Assembly (NCBI GenBank): GCA_963830725.1
Contig: CAWHNO010000007.1
Location: forward strand, 62,001-126,000
DNA length: 64,000 bases
Source of the DNA: DASSUW01 sp963830725
GTDB taxonomy: Bacteria; Actinomycetota; Thermoleophilia; Solirubrobacterales; Solirubrobacteraceae
Direction of reading: 5' to 3'
In this document: positions 17,832 to 31,978 of the stretch, piece by piece
Position numbering within the stretch: position 1 is the first letter of the stretch
Layout of the letters: each line of letters opens with the position of its first letter
Translations under genes and position numbers: made by a program
The notes under the pieces: generated by a model
Database searches by the model: none
What the model was told of the DNA's origin: nothing
What the model saw: only the letters and a program-made list of their open reading frames with translations

Positions 17832-18286
17832 TTGCGCTTGATCGTCCGCACGCCGCTCTCGGGCGTCCAGACGTCGATGACGAGGAGCTTGCGCTCGGCG
17901 TCGAGGCCGACGGTGGAGACCTCGCGCAGGTCGAGCCGGAACCGATGCGATGGCTCCGACGTCGCCTCGCCGCTCACCTCCTCGGAGTCGGTGATCTCCT
18001 CGGCGACTCCGGCGAGCTTGGCGTCGCCCTTCCAGTCCGACGGCTCGTCCGAGCCGCTGTGCAGCGCGAAGCGCGGATCGCGCTGCAGGTCGCGGGCCTT
18101 GCGGGCCTGCCACATCGAGCCGATCCACAGCTCCCCGTCGGCGAACTCGGTCTCGGTGCCTGAGATGCGCGGAGAGCCGTCGCTCCGCACGGTGGCGATC
18201 GTCTTGTGGGCGTGGGCGTCGAGGCGCTCACGCACCTTCGCCGCGAGCTCGGGCGCCGCGGCTTCGAACTCTGACCAGCTTGGCAT
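17828..18286 (-). CDS. Pyridoxamine 5'-phosphate oxidase-like split-barrel protein
   Basis: A 152-residue FMN- or F420-type split-barrel protein. It starts MPSWSEFEAAAPELAAKVRE and contains KTIATVRSDGSPRISGTET, ELWIGSMWQARKARDLQRD and PRFALHSGSDE, the typical barrel strands. It lacks the residues that define true PdxH. Many such actinobacterial proteins reduce or bind small flavin/heme partners, so I give no specific reaction. It overlaps the start of the methyltransferase gene by 4 bases and is the first gene of that pair. Confidence 0.82.
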   Translation of the reverse strand: MPSWSEFEAAAPELAAKVRERLDAHAHKTIATVRSDGSPRISGTETEFADGELWIGSMWQARKARDLQRDPRFALHSGSDEPSDWKGDAKLAGVAEEITDSEEVSGEATSEPSHRFRLDLREVSTVGLDAERKLLVIDVWTPESGVRTIKRK

Positions 18287-18391
18287 GTCGCAACGGTCGC
18301 GCACGGCGCCGCGCGAGTCCAGCAGAACGTCGAAGTCGTTCACGGAGGCGGGGCGATTGCCCTGAGTCGTGGGCGCTGGGAGACTCCAGGG

Positions 18392-19514
18392 ATGGCCACG
18401 CGGTTCTCTCCTCAGGTGCAGCCGGACGAGCAGGCCGGGCTGCTCGAGATCGCGATGCTGATCGTGCGCGAGGCGCCGGCCGAGACGGTCTTCGGAGCCG
18501 TGGCGGAGGCGACCGCGCGCCGGCTCCGCACCGACTCCGCCGCCGTCATGCAGTACCTGGGGGACGAGCGGGCGGTGATCGTCGGCGTGTGGCGCGAGGA
18601 CGGCGGCCGCGGCCTGCCGGTCAACGCGGAGCTGGACTTCGACCACCGCAACAGCGCGACCGGCCGCGTGCGCCGGACGGGCCGTCCGGCTCGGGCCGAC
18701 AGCTACGAAGGGCTGGCCGGGGAGCTGCCGGTGATGATGCGGGCGATCGACGTCCGGTCCTCGGTTGCGGCGCCGATCGTGGTGGCCGGCGAGATCTGGG
18801 GCGCGCTGGCCGGGACGAGCTCGCGCGAGGCGCCGTTCCCCGAGGGCAGCGAGCACCGGATCGGCGACCTGGCCGAGCTCGCCGCGAGCGCGGTCGCGCG
18901 CGAGCAGACGCTGCGCCGGCTCGAGGCGTCGCGGCGGCGCATCGTCGAGGAGGCGGATGCGGCGCGCCGCCGGCTCGAGCGCGAGCTGCACGAGGGCACG
19001 CAGCAGCACCTCCTCGCGCTCACGCTCAAGCTGCGCATGGCGCACGCGCGCGCCGGTGACGCCGAGATCGCCGAGCTCCTCGACGCCGCCCTGGCCGAGG
19101 CCATGATCGCCAACGAGGCGCTGCGCGAGCTGTCGCGCGGGCTGTACCCGATCGCGCTGTCCGAGCGCGGCCTGGCGGCCGCGCTCCAGGCCCTCGCGGC
19201 GCGCGCGCAGGTCGCGGTCCAGCTCAGCGAGCTCCCTCGCCGGCGCTTCCCGCCGCTGGCCGAGGCGACCGCGTACTTCGTCGTCGCCGGCGTGCTCGCC
19301 GTCGCCCCGGAGCGTGCCGAGACGCGTCACCGTGGCCGTCGCGGACCGCGGCGAGCTGCTGCTCGTCGAGATCGGCCACGAGGGGATCGGCGCCTCCGAG
19401 ACTCGCCTGCGCGGGCTGATCGAGCGCGTATCGGCCGTCGGCGGGCGCGTGCGGATCGATCGCAACTCGGTGCTCCGCGCCGAGGTGCCGATCGGCCCTG
19501 CCGACGCCTGGTGA
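18392..19514 (+). CDS. GAF-domain histidine kinase-like protein with degenerate ATPase domain (frame break)
   Basis: About 370 residues. An N-terminal GAF domain spans roughly residues 15-170 (VMQYLGDERAVIVGVW; RSSVAAPIVVAGEIWGALAG). A coiled linker leads to a HisKA_3-type dimerisation helix with the phospho-acceptor region RELHEGTQQHLLAL and LRELSRGLYPIALSERGL. The N-box should have Asn but reads AYFVVAGVLAVAPE, and the G-box is weak (EIGHEGIGAS) before RLRGLIERVSAVGGRVRID. One extra base near 19312 precedes RVTVAVADRGELLL. It looks like a pseudokinase or a signalling scaffold. No response regulator gene adjoins it. Confidence 0.75.
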
Positions 19515-19589
19515 ACCTTGCGCGCGCGTCCTGCCCTCCACCGCCTCGGCGGCCGGCATCATCGGATCGCTGGGTTGTGAATCAGTCGT

Positions 19590-22500
19590 CTAATCGGTGG
19601 GTACCTCGATCACGCGCTCCGCGACGGCGTTGTCGAGCCCGGGAACCCGCTTCCCGGGCGGCACATTGGCGGTCACCCGCAGGATCGTGATGCGGGCCGG
19701 CGTGATGTCGCCGTAGCGGTCGAAGCGGAAGTGGCCGAACAGCACCATCGGCCTCCTCCGTCGCGAACAGCTCGCTCAAGACCGACGCGCGGGTGCCGTC
19801 GGAGCGGGCGATCGCGGCCAGCACGGCCTCCGTCGCCTGGGCGGACTGGAGCGCGTGGCTCTCGTGAGCGTCGTCACCGAAGCTGCGCACGAAGCGCTCG
19901 CCGTCGGCCGTGAGCTCGACCGCTTCGGGCGGCAGCTCCGGGCTCGCGACATACAGGCCTTCGGCGGCCTCGCCATTGAGCTCCAGGACGTACGAGGGCG
20001 GCAGGAAGCCGTCGCCCGCCATCAGCACCACGCGGTCTCCGAGCCGCTTGCGCAGCGCCGGCAACAACAGCGTGTCGTCGACGAAGGTGCCCAGCACGAC
20101 CCCGTCGGCTCCCGACTGCGCGATGCGCTCGGCCAGCTCGCCGTAGCCCTCGCGGTCGACCGTGGCCCTCGACCCCCGCGACGCCGACGCCGAGCTCCGG
20201 CGCCGCGCGCTCGAACCCGTCGGTGTAGAGCACGTCGCCGGGGCCGTCCGGGGCGTCGTTCAAGAGATAGACGCTGCGCAGGCCGAGGTCGCGGGCGAGC
20301 TGGGCGAGCGCGACGCCCAGAAGGTCGCTGCGCGCCGCCAGCCGGAGGAGGTTGCGCTCGCCCGTCGGGTAGTACACCTCGGGCTCTCCGCGGAAGCCGA
20401 ACGGGGGCGGCAGCGCCAGCTCCCCGCCCCGCGTGAGGTTCGGAGAGGTGCTGGACGGGCTGACGATGGCCAGCGGCCCCTCGGGCGCGCGGTTGGCGAT
20501 CGGCACCTCGATCTGCGTGCAGCCCGAGTTGAAGGGGCCGACCACGGCGACGAGCCGCTCCGCGCCGGCGTAGGCCTGCGCGTTCGCCGCGCAGCGCCGC
20601 GGATCGTAGGAGCCGGTCTGTGCCGTGGAGTCGTCGCACGACTGGTAGCCGACGACGTGGTCGCCGGCTCGGAAACCGTGGTCCTCGATCACGAACTCGA
20701 CCGCGCGCGCGTTCGCGATCGCGATGCTGTTATCGCCCTGGAGCGGCATGTCGGAGGCGACGATCACGTCCGGGGTCCTCCCTCCCGACTTGATCGCGCC
20801 GCAGGCCGAAGCGGGCAGCGTTCCGTCGCGCGTCCGGCCCGCGGCGCTCACCCACGCCGACCCGGCGCCGGCGGCGAGCGCCTGCGTGGCGCCGACGGGG
20901 ATCCGTGTCGTGACGGCGTTGGTGGCCGGATCGACGCGGGCGACGGTGCCGTCGTTCCAGTTGGCCGCCCAGACGGCGCCGTCGCCGTACGCCACGTACT
21001 GCACGCCGGCGCCGATGTCGATGTCACGGGTGAGTGGCCGCGGACCGGGCTCGACGCGCCACAGCTGTCCCTCCTCGGAGGTGGCCCACACCGCGCCGCC
21101 GCCGACCGCGATGCCCAGCAGGGCGTTGCTGCCGAGCTCGATCGGCTCGTCGAGCCGGTTCGTGCGCGGGTCGATGCGCATCATCGCGTTCTCCCAGCCC
21201 AGCACCCAGACCCCGGCGTCGCCGGCCGCGAGCGTTCTCGCGCCCCTTTCCGGCACCGGGACCTTCGCCACGATCTTGCCTGTGGCGGGATCGATCCGGG
21301 ACACCGTCCGATCCGGGTTGATCGCCCAGACGGACCCCTCGCCGACGACGAGTTGCGGGAATCCGCTGCTTTGCAGGCCGATCCCGCCGGCCGGCATCTG
21401 AGGGAGTTTGACCGCGCTCGTGACCTCCATAGTCCTCGGATCGACGCGCGACACGCTCTCGGTCACCCACCCGCTGCCGGTGCCGATCCAGAGGGCCCCG
21501 CCACCCGCCGCGATGTCGGTCGGACGCCGTACCGGGTCGAACGTGCGGACCACCCTCCCGGTCTTCGGGTCGACGCGAGACACCGTCTCGTCCTCGGTGT
21601 TGAGCATCCAGACGGCGCCCTCGCCGACGGCGATGTTGCTCGGCGGCGTCTCGGACGCTAGCGAAGGAGGCGATCTCGTCGCCGTCGGCCGCGATCATCG
21701 CGAGGCCGTTCCCCACGGGCGCGCGTCGCCTCGCCGCCGCCGAGCAGCGAGGACGCGGCCGCGACGGCGGTCGCCGCCAGCGCGAGCACGCCGGCGGCCA
21801 GCACCATCCGCCGCCGTCGCACGAGCCCGGCCGGGACGCGCACGCCGGCCAGCGCGAGCTGCGCGGCCTCGATCAGCTCGGCGCAGGTCCCGTAGCGGTC
21901 GGCGGGCTCCTTGGCGAGCGCCTTCGCGAGCACCGGGTCCAGCGCCGGGTGGCCGGGCACCGGCGGGACCGGCTCCTGCAGGTGCGCCCACAGCGTCTCG
22001 GCCTCGGTGGTGCGGTGGAACGGCGCGGCGCCCGTGACGCACTGGTGCAGCACGCAGCCGAGGGCGTAGACGTCGGCCCGCCCGTCGACCTTCTCGCCGC
22101 GGATCTGCTCGGGCGCGATGTAGTCGAGCGTCCCGACGATGTTGCCGGTCTCGGTCGCGTCCCCGAGCTGGAGCGTGACGCCGAAGTCGGTCAGGTAGGC
22201 GTGGCCGTCATCGTCGACGAGCACGTTGGCGGGCTTGACGTCGCGGTGCACGAGCCCGCGGCGGTGCGCGGCGTCGAGAGCGCTCGCGACCTGCGCGAGA
22301 ATCGCCAGCGCGCGCTCGAGCGGCAGGCCGCCCTCGCCCCGGAGCAGCGTGCGCATGTCGTTGCCCTCGACGAAGCGCATGGCGAGGTAGAGCTGCCCGT
22401 CGTGCTCGCCCGCCTCGTAGATCGGGACCACGCTCGGGTGGTCGAGCGCGGCGGCCAGCTTCGGCTCCTTGAGGAAGCGGCGACGGAAGTGCTCGTCCTC

Positions 22501-22650
22501 GGCGAGCTCCGGGGCGATCAGCTTGAGCGCGACCGGCCGCTCGAGCGAGAGGTCGGTCGCCCGGTAGACCACGCCCATGCCGCCGCGGCCGACCGCCGAC
22601 TCGATCCGGTAGCCGGCGAACGTGGCCCCGCTGACGAAGCTGATGCTCAT
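19590..22650 (-). CDS. Receptor Ser/Thr kinase: kinase, TM segment, beta-propeller and periplasmic-binding domain (frame breaks)
   Basis: About 1,020 residues in four parts. Residues 1-275 are a Hanks-type kinase: GRGGMGVVYRATD, VALKLI, HRDVKPANVLVD, DFGVTL and APEQIRG. Then comes one membrane helix (MVLAAGVLALAATAVAAASS). Outside the cell follows a YncE/Vgb-like propeller with repeats such as TVSRIDPATGKIV and GAVWAANWNDGTVARVDP. The C-terminal half is a type 1 periplasmic-binding domain like branched-chain amino-acid receptors (AVVGPFNSGCTQIEVPIAN; LYVASPELPPEAV). Extra bases near 21720, 21660, 20165 and 19745 break the frame, yet every domain continues after each. Its ATG overlaps the BTAD regulator stop (ATGA). 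It probably senses an extracellular solute and phosphorylates that regulator. Confidence 0.85.
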
Positions 22651-24230
22651 GGCTCGGCCCCGGTCAGGGACCAGCGGAAGCGCGTGCGCGGATCGTCCGG
22701 CGCCAGCCCCGGTCGCGCGGCGCCGCGCCGCACCAGCACGGTCGGCGCGGGCGGCGCCGACGCGAGCTGCTCGCGGATCGCTCCGAGGCCCTCGTCGCGC
22801 CAGCGGTCGGAGAGGCCGACGACGAGCAGCCCCGCACCCGCGGCGAGCGCGAAGACGCCCTCGCGGCCGGGGCGGGCGAGCATCGGCTCGGCCACGACGC
22901 GGGCGAGCCGCTGGACGATCAGCGACGCGTCGGCGAGCAGCCTGCTGGCGTCGCGTCCGCCGGCGCGGTCGTCGGAGGCCGCGCCGATCAGCCGGAGCGG
23001 GACGCCGGTCGCCGACGCCACCGCCGTTCCCAGCTCGAGCGCCGCCCAGTCGTGGTGCGCGCCGCCGAACGGGACCACGACCGGCCCGGCGGTGGGCGGG
23101 CCGCCGGCGTCGACGAGCAGCGCGACGTCGCACGGCGCCTGCTCGAGCACCGCCCCGGCGTCACCCTCGAGCGGCGCCTCGCCGGCGTCCGTGAGCAGCA
23201 GGTCGACGTCCTGCTGCGCGGCCAGCCGAGCCACGTCGAGGCCTGGCGTAGGCGACGAGAACGCCGCGGTCCGCGCCGCGATCCCCTCGTCCTGCAGCGC
23301 CTGCGCCCGCTCGGCCAGCGCGCGCGCCTGCTCGCCCACGTCGCCGGCGGCGACCACGCGCGCGAGGATGAGCTCGCGCGGCGGCTTGGCGTCGGCGAGC
23401 GTCGCGGCGAGGCTGAGCAGCGCGTCGAGGGCATCGGCGCGGCGCGGGAAGACGAGCAGCGACCGGTCGGTCTCCGGCGGCGCCCGCCGCGGGCGCTGCT
23501 CGAGCCCGAGCTCGGGGTCGTGCTGGAGGATCGCCTGCTCGAGCCGCCGCAGCTCCTCGCCGGGCTCGAGCCCGAGTTCCTCGGCCAGCTCCTGACGAGC
23601 GGCGCGGTAGACGTGCAGCGCCTCGGCCTGGCGGCCAGTGCGGTAGAGGGCGAGCATGAGCTGCCCGCGCAGGCGCTCGCGCAGCGGGTGCGCCGCGATC
23701 AGCGTCTCCAGCTCGCCGATCAGGTCGGCATGGCGGCCGCAGGCCAGCTCGGCGTCGATGCGCTCCTCGAGCGCCGTCAGCCGCAGCTCCTCGAGCCGCG
23801 CGACCTCCGTCTGCGCGAACGGCTCGTAGGCGAGGTCGGCGAGCGGCGAGCCCCGCCACAGGGCCAGCGCCTCCCGCAGCTTCGCGGCGGCTCGAGCGGG
23901 CTCCGCCCGGCGCGCCTCGGCGCGCAGCCGCTCGAACACGGCGACGTCCAGCTCGTCCGGCTCGACGTTCAGCACGTAGCCGGGTGCGCGCGTGGTCAGC
24001 CGCTCGGCGCCGAGCTCGCGCCGGTAGCGCATGACGTAGCTCTGGATGCTCTTGGCCGCGGTGGCCGGTGGCGACTCTCCCCACAGCTCGCCGATCAGCC
24101 GGTCGGCGGCGACGACCTCGTTCGCGTGCAGCAGCAGGAGCGCCAGCAGTGACCGTTGCTTCACCCCGCCCAGTGACAGCGTCCTGTCCTGCTCGGTTAC
24201 CGCCAGGGGTCCGAGAAGGGCGAAATCCAT
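22647..24230 (-). CDS. SARP/AfsR-type BTAD transcriptional regulator with C-terminal USP-like region
   Basis: A 527-residue intact frame. Residues 1-95 form an OmpR-like winged helix typical of SARPs (LSLGGVKQRSLLALLLLHAN; AKSIQSYVMRYRREL). Residues 96-245 are the bacterial transcriptional activator (BTAD) helical domain (LRGQLMLALYRTGRQAEALH; ELGLEPGEELRRLEQAIL). The last 250 residues look like two universal-stress-like halves (RSLLVFPRRADALDALL; GPVVVPFGGAHHDWAALELG). It lacks the NB-ARC domain of full AfsR. It is first in an operon with the receptor kinase. Tandem 10-base repeats upstream (24258-24277) are candidate self-binding sites. Confidence 0.88.
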   Translation of the reverse strand: MDFALLGPLAVTEQDRTLSLGGVKQRSLLALLLLHANEVVAADRLIGELWGESPPATAAKSIQSYVMRYRRELGAERLTTRAPGYVLNVEPDELDVAVFERLRAEARRAEPARAAAKLREALALWRGSPLADLAYEPFAQTEVARLEELRLTALEERIDAELACGRHADLIGELETLIAAHPLRERLRGQLMLALYRTGRQAEALHVYRAARQELAEELGLEPGEELRRLEQAILQHDPELGLEQRPRRAPPETDRSLLVFPRRADALDALLSLAATLADAKPPRELILARVVAAGDVGEQARALAERAQALQDEGIAARTAAFSSPTPGLDVARLAAQQDVDLLLTDAGEAPLEGDAGAVLEQAPCDVALLVDAGGPPTAGPVVVPFGGAHHDWAALELGTAVASATGVPLRLIGAASDDRAGGRDASRLLADASLIVQRLARVVAEPMLARPGREGVFALAAGAGLLVVGLSDRWRDEGLGAIREQLASAPPAPTVLVRRGAARPGLAPDDPRTRFRWSLTGAEP

Positions 24231-24237
24231 TTCGTTC

Positions 24238-24277
24238 AGACGCGACCGTATCCGAGCGCGTCTACCGGCGTCTACCG
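24238..24277. promoter_or_regulatory. Tandem repeat operator between BTAD regulator and secreted protein
   Basis: GCGTCTACCG occurs twice head-to-tail without a gap (24258-24267 and 24268-24277), and the inverse AGACGC lies at 24238-24243. SARP-family regulators are known to bind short direct repeats near promoters. This is therefore a likely binding site for the adjacent BTAD protein, controlling both divergent genes. Inference only. Confidence 0.45.
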
Positions 24278-24360
24278 CGAACCACACCGGGCGTCGACCG
24301 CCGCCCTGGAACGTGCGCTCCAAGAAGACCGCACCGGGTGGTCTCGAGAGAGGAGCAGAG

Positions 24361-24812
24361 ATGTTCACGCACCGCCTCAGCCGCACCGTCGCCGTCGCCC
24401 TGGCGCTCGGCGCCGTCGCCGCCCCGACCGCCGCCGCGATGCCCGCCGATGGTCCCGTCGTTGCGAGCAAGTACACCCTGCCGCACGACTTCCAGACCGC
24501 GGACACCCGCGACGCCGTCGTCGACCCGCGGCCTCTACGAGCCGATCCCGCCGTCGGAGCAGCGGCAGCCGCCGCAGGACCTGCGCAACCCCGACACCGT
24601 CGACTTCGCCAACGGGCGCGGGACCTACAACTCGCCCGAGGTCGTGGTCGTGGACGTGCCGAAGCCCGAGAGCGCCCCCGGTCTCGGCCGGCGGCATCGA
24701 CTGGGCGGACGCCGGGCTCGGCGCCGGCAGCCTGCTGGGCATCACCCTGATCGGCCTCGGCGGCGCGCTGTTCATCGTGCACCGCCGCGGCACCCGCCGC
24801 CTCGCCGCCTGA
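24361..24812 (+). CDS. Small secreted, membrane-anchored protein (two frame breaks)
   Basis: About 150 residues. A signal peptide (MFTHRLSRTVAVALALGAVA then PTAAAMPAD) is followed by a hydrophilic, proline-rich stretch (LYEPIPPSEQRQPPQDLRN). A C-terminal membrane helix (GLGAGSLLGITLIGLGGALF) and basic tail (VHRRGTRRLAA) end the protein. One extra C near 24530 and one extra G near 24683 break the frame. A good ribosome site (gagaggagcag) precedes the ATG. It is divergent from the BTAD regulator and may be its target or be sensed together with the receptor kinase. Function unknown; no sortase motif is seen. Confidence 0.7.
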
Positions 24813-24819
24813 AGCGACG

Positions 24820-30183
<5,364 letters not shown>

Positions 30184-30187
30184 TTGG

Positions 30188-30203
30188 TGTGACGGACGTC
30201 ACG
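30188..30203. promoter_or_regulatory. CRP-like palindrome upstream of giant carboxylase
   Basis: TGTGA-CGGACG-TCACG matches nine of the ten fixed bases of the CRP/GlxR-type consensus TGTGA-N6-TCACA, and GTGACG/CGTCAC is a perfect inverted repeat (30189-30202). It lies 5 bases before the carboxylase GTG and about 135 bases from the divergent sulfotransferase promoter, so repression of the carboxylase is the simplest reading. Confidence 0.5.
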
Positions 30204-30337
30204 GCTCGTCTTCAAGCGTTCGCGCGACCGAACCCGCCATCTGTGGGGGTCAGGGCGTACCGTCGCGCAGGAGGTCGCCGCGCCCGGTCGGCCAGGGCAT
30301 CACCGATCCACAAGGATCCGAGCGCGGACGACTGAGG

Positions 30338-30349
30338 TAGCCTGGCACC
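30338..30349 (+). promoter_or_regulatory. -10 element of sulfotransferase gene
   Basis: TAGCCT (30338-30343) ends exactly 6 bases before the ATG with no ribosome-binding sequence between, as expected for a leaderless transcript. Confidence 0.45.
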
Positions 30350-31336
30350 ATGTCGACGCGGCCGGTCTTCGTTGGCGGCTGCCCGCGCTCGGGGACGACG
30401 CTGCTGCGCGCCATGCTCGAGGCGCATCCGGAGCTGGCGATCCCCGGCGAGACGCGGATCCTCGTCGACGGCTACCGCGCGCGGGCGCGCTGGGGCGACC
30501 TCTCCGAACCGGCCAACCGGCGGGCCGTGGCGCAGTGGGTGGTCGAGCGCAAGGTGTCGCGCCACCGGCGGCTGAGCGAGGACGCCGGCGAGCTGGTCGA
30601 GCGCATGGTCGCCGCGCCGCCGACGATCGGCTCCGTCCTCAGCGCGGGCTTCCACCTGTACGCCGAGCGGCACGGGAAGCCGCGGTGGGGCGACAAGCGC
30701 CCGAGCCTCGTGCTCAACCTCGACGCCGTGTTCGCGATGTTCCCCGACGCGCAGTACGTGAACCTCGTGCGCGACCCGCGCGCCGTCCTCGCCTCGATCC
30801 GGCGCGTCGGCCGGCAGCAGGGCTGGGGCGGCCGCGGCCTGGCCGCGGGCGCGGACAAGTGGGAGCGCTCGATCCGCGCGGCGGAGCGCTGGCGGGGGCG
30901 GCTGCGCGCCGACCAGTTCCACGAGCTGCGCTACGAGGACCTGGTGGCGGACCCCGAGGCCGTGCTCGGCCGGCTCGTCGGCTTCCTCGAGCTCGATCCG
31001 GCCGGGCTCGACGCGATGCTCCACCACCACGAGACCACTGAGGTGGCCAGCGCGCGGCTGCACCGGCTCGTCTCGAGACCGGTGACCTCGGAGGCCGTCC
31101 GCACGTGGGAGCAGACGCTGCGGCCGCGGGAGGTCGCGTTCGTGGAGAGCGCGCTCGGCGACTGGATGGGCCGCTACGGCTACGAGCCGGCCGCGACGGG
31201 GAAGCCCGTGCCCGAGAAGCTCGCGCAGCGCCACCGCCGGCGGCGCCGCGAGATGCGGAGGGTGTACGCCAAGCGCCGCGTGCGCGAGCTGTGGCTGCGG
31301 CTGACCTACCGCCGGCCGGTGGCGGCGAAGCGGTAG
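30350..31336 (+). CDS. PAPS-dependent sulfotransferase
   Basis: Transfers sulfate from 3'-phosphoadenosine 5'-phosphosulfate. The intact 328-residue frame begins with the 5'-phosphosulfate loop FVGGCPRSGTTLLRAMLEAH. The 3'-phosphate binding segment is YVNLVRDPRAVLASIRR, and LRYEDLVADPEAVLGRLVGF is the usual C-terminal sulfotransferase block. The basic tail (RRRRREMRRVYAKRRVRELW) is longer than typical and may contact membrane or a polyanion. The acceptor is unknown; it could be a sugar, lipid or trehalose-type glycolipid. PAPS synthesis would need a CysC kinase, which is not in this window. Confidence 0.88.
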   Translation: MSTRPVFVGGCPRSGTTLLRAMLEAHPELAIPGETRILVDGYRARARWGDLSEPANRRAVAQWVVERKVSRHRRLSEDAGELVERMVAAPPTIGSVLSAGFHLYAERHGKPRWGDKRPSLVLNLDAVFAMFPDAQYVNLVRDPRAVLASIRRVGRQQGWGGRGLAAGADKWERSIRAAERWRGRLRADQFHELRYEDLVADPEAVLGRLVGFLELDPAGLDAMLHHHETTEVASARLHRLVSRPVTSEAVRTWEQTLRPREVAFVESALGDWMGRYGYEPAATGKPVPEKLAQRHRRRRREMRRVYAKRRVRELWLRLTYRRPVAAKR

Positions 31337-31833
31337 GTCGTCTGCGCGTGCGGGTCCTTGGCGAAGGCCATGACCTTCGCCGGCTCGATCCGGAACACGT
31401 GCGCTGGGTCCGAGCCCTCACCGTGGTGGAACGCGCCGTCGGCGACCTCGAACCGCCACACCTCGCCGTACTTGGCGACGTAAGCCTCGGCCGCTCGGTG
31501 CAGCGCGTCCTGGTCCGTGATCCGGACGGCCTCGCCCTCGACGACGACGTCGAGGCCGCGAGCCCAGGTGTTCGTCCCGGTGGTCAGCGCGACGCGGTTG
31601 CTGTGCTCGAGGTTGCGCATCTTCTGCTCGCGAATCCCGGTCGAGAAGTGGACGGCCCCGTCGTGCAGCACGCCGACCAGCGGCGTGACGTGCGGGCGCC
31701 CGTCGGCCCGCACCGTGGTCAGCCAGTAGAGCTCGGCCTCCTCCAGCGCGCGCAGAGTGTCGTCCCACGAGGTGGCGTCGGCGTCGGGATCGCTGAAGCG
31801 GGAGTCGATCGTGGAAACCGGTAGTGACGTCAT
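31306..31833 (-). CDS. Pyridoxamine 5'-phosphate oxidase-family (PPOX) protein
   Basis: A 175-residue intact split-barrel protein. It contains ALEEAELYWLTTVRADGRPH, VTPLVGVLHDGAVHFSTG, QKMRNLEHSNRVALTTG and the late strand VFRIEPAKVMAFAKD. These are marks of actinobacterial PPOX-class proteins, several of which bind F420. Its last 31 bases overlap the end of the convergent sulfotransferase gene. No specific substrate is evident. Confidence 0.85.
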   Translation of the reverse strand: MTSLPVSTIDSRFSDPDADATSWDDTLRALEEAELYWLTTVRADGRPHVTPLVGVLHDGAVHFSTGIREQKMRNLEHSNRVALTTGTNTWARGLDVVVEGEAVRITDQDALHRAAEAYVAKYGEVWRFEVADGAFHHGEGSDPAHVFRIEPAKVMAFAKDPHAQTTYRFAATGRR

Positions 31834-31965
31834 GCCTGTAGGGACGGCCCGGGGGCCGAAGACTCATCGCTCGGCCGGTACGCGTTGCACACGGCCTGGG
31901 CGTGGGCACTCGGAACGTAGCCGACTTCGAACGGGTTCCCGGCCTGCGGGTCGTCGCCGTGGCGA

Positions 31966-31978
31966 TACGCTGACGGCC
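31966..31978 (+). promoter_or_regulatory. -10 element of deoC operon
   Basis: TACGCT (31966-31971) within GATACGCT ends 7 bases before the deoC ATG. The same GATAC-CTGACG string precedes the methylmalonyl-CoA mutase start on the other strand, which supports a shared promoter type. Confidence 0.45.

Noticed and set aside
19530..19575. CCGCC-TC-GGCGG hairpin as terminator
   Set aside because: Only five base pairs and no T-run; such short GC palindromes are common here by chance.
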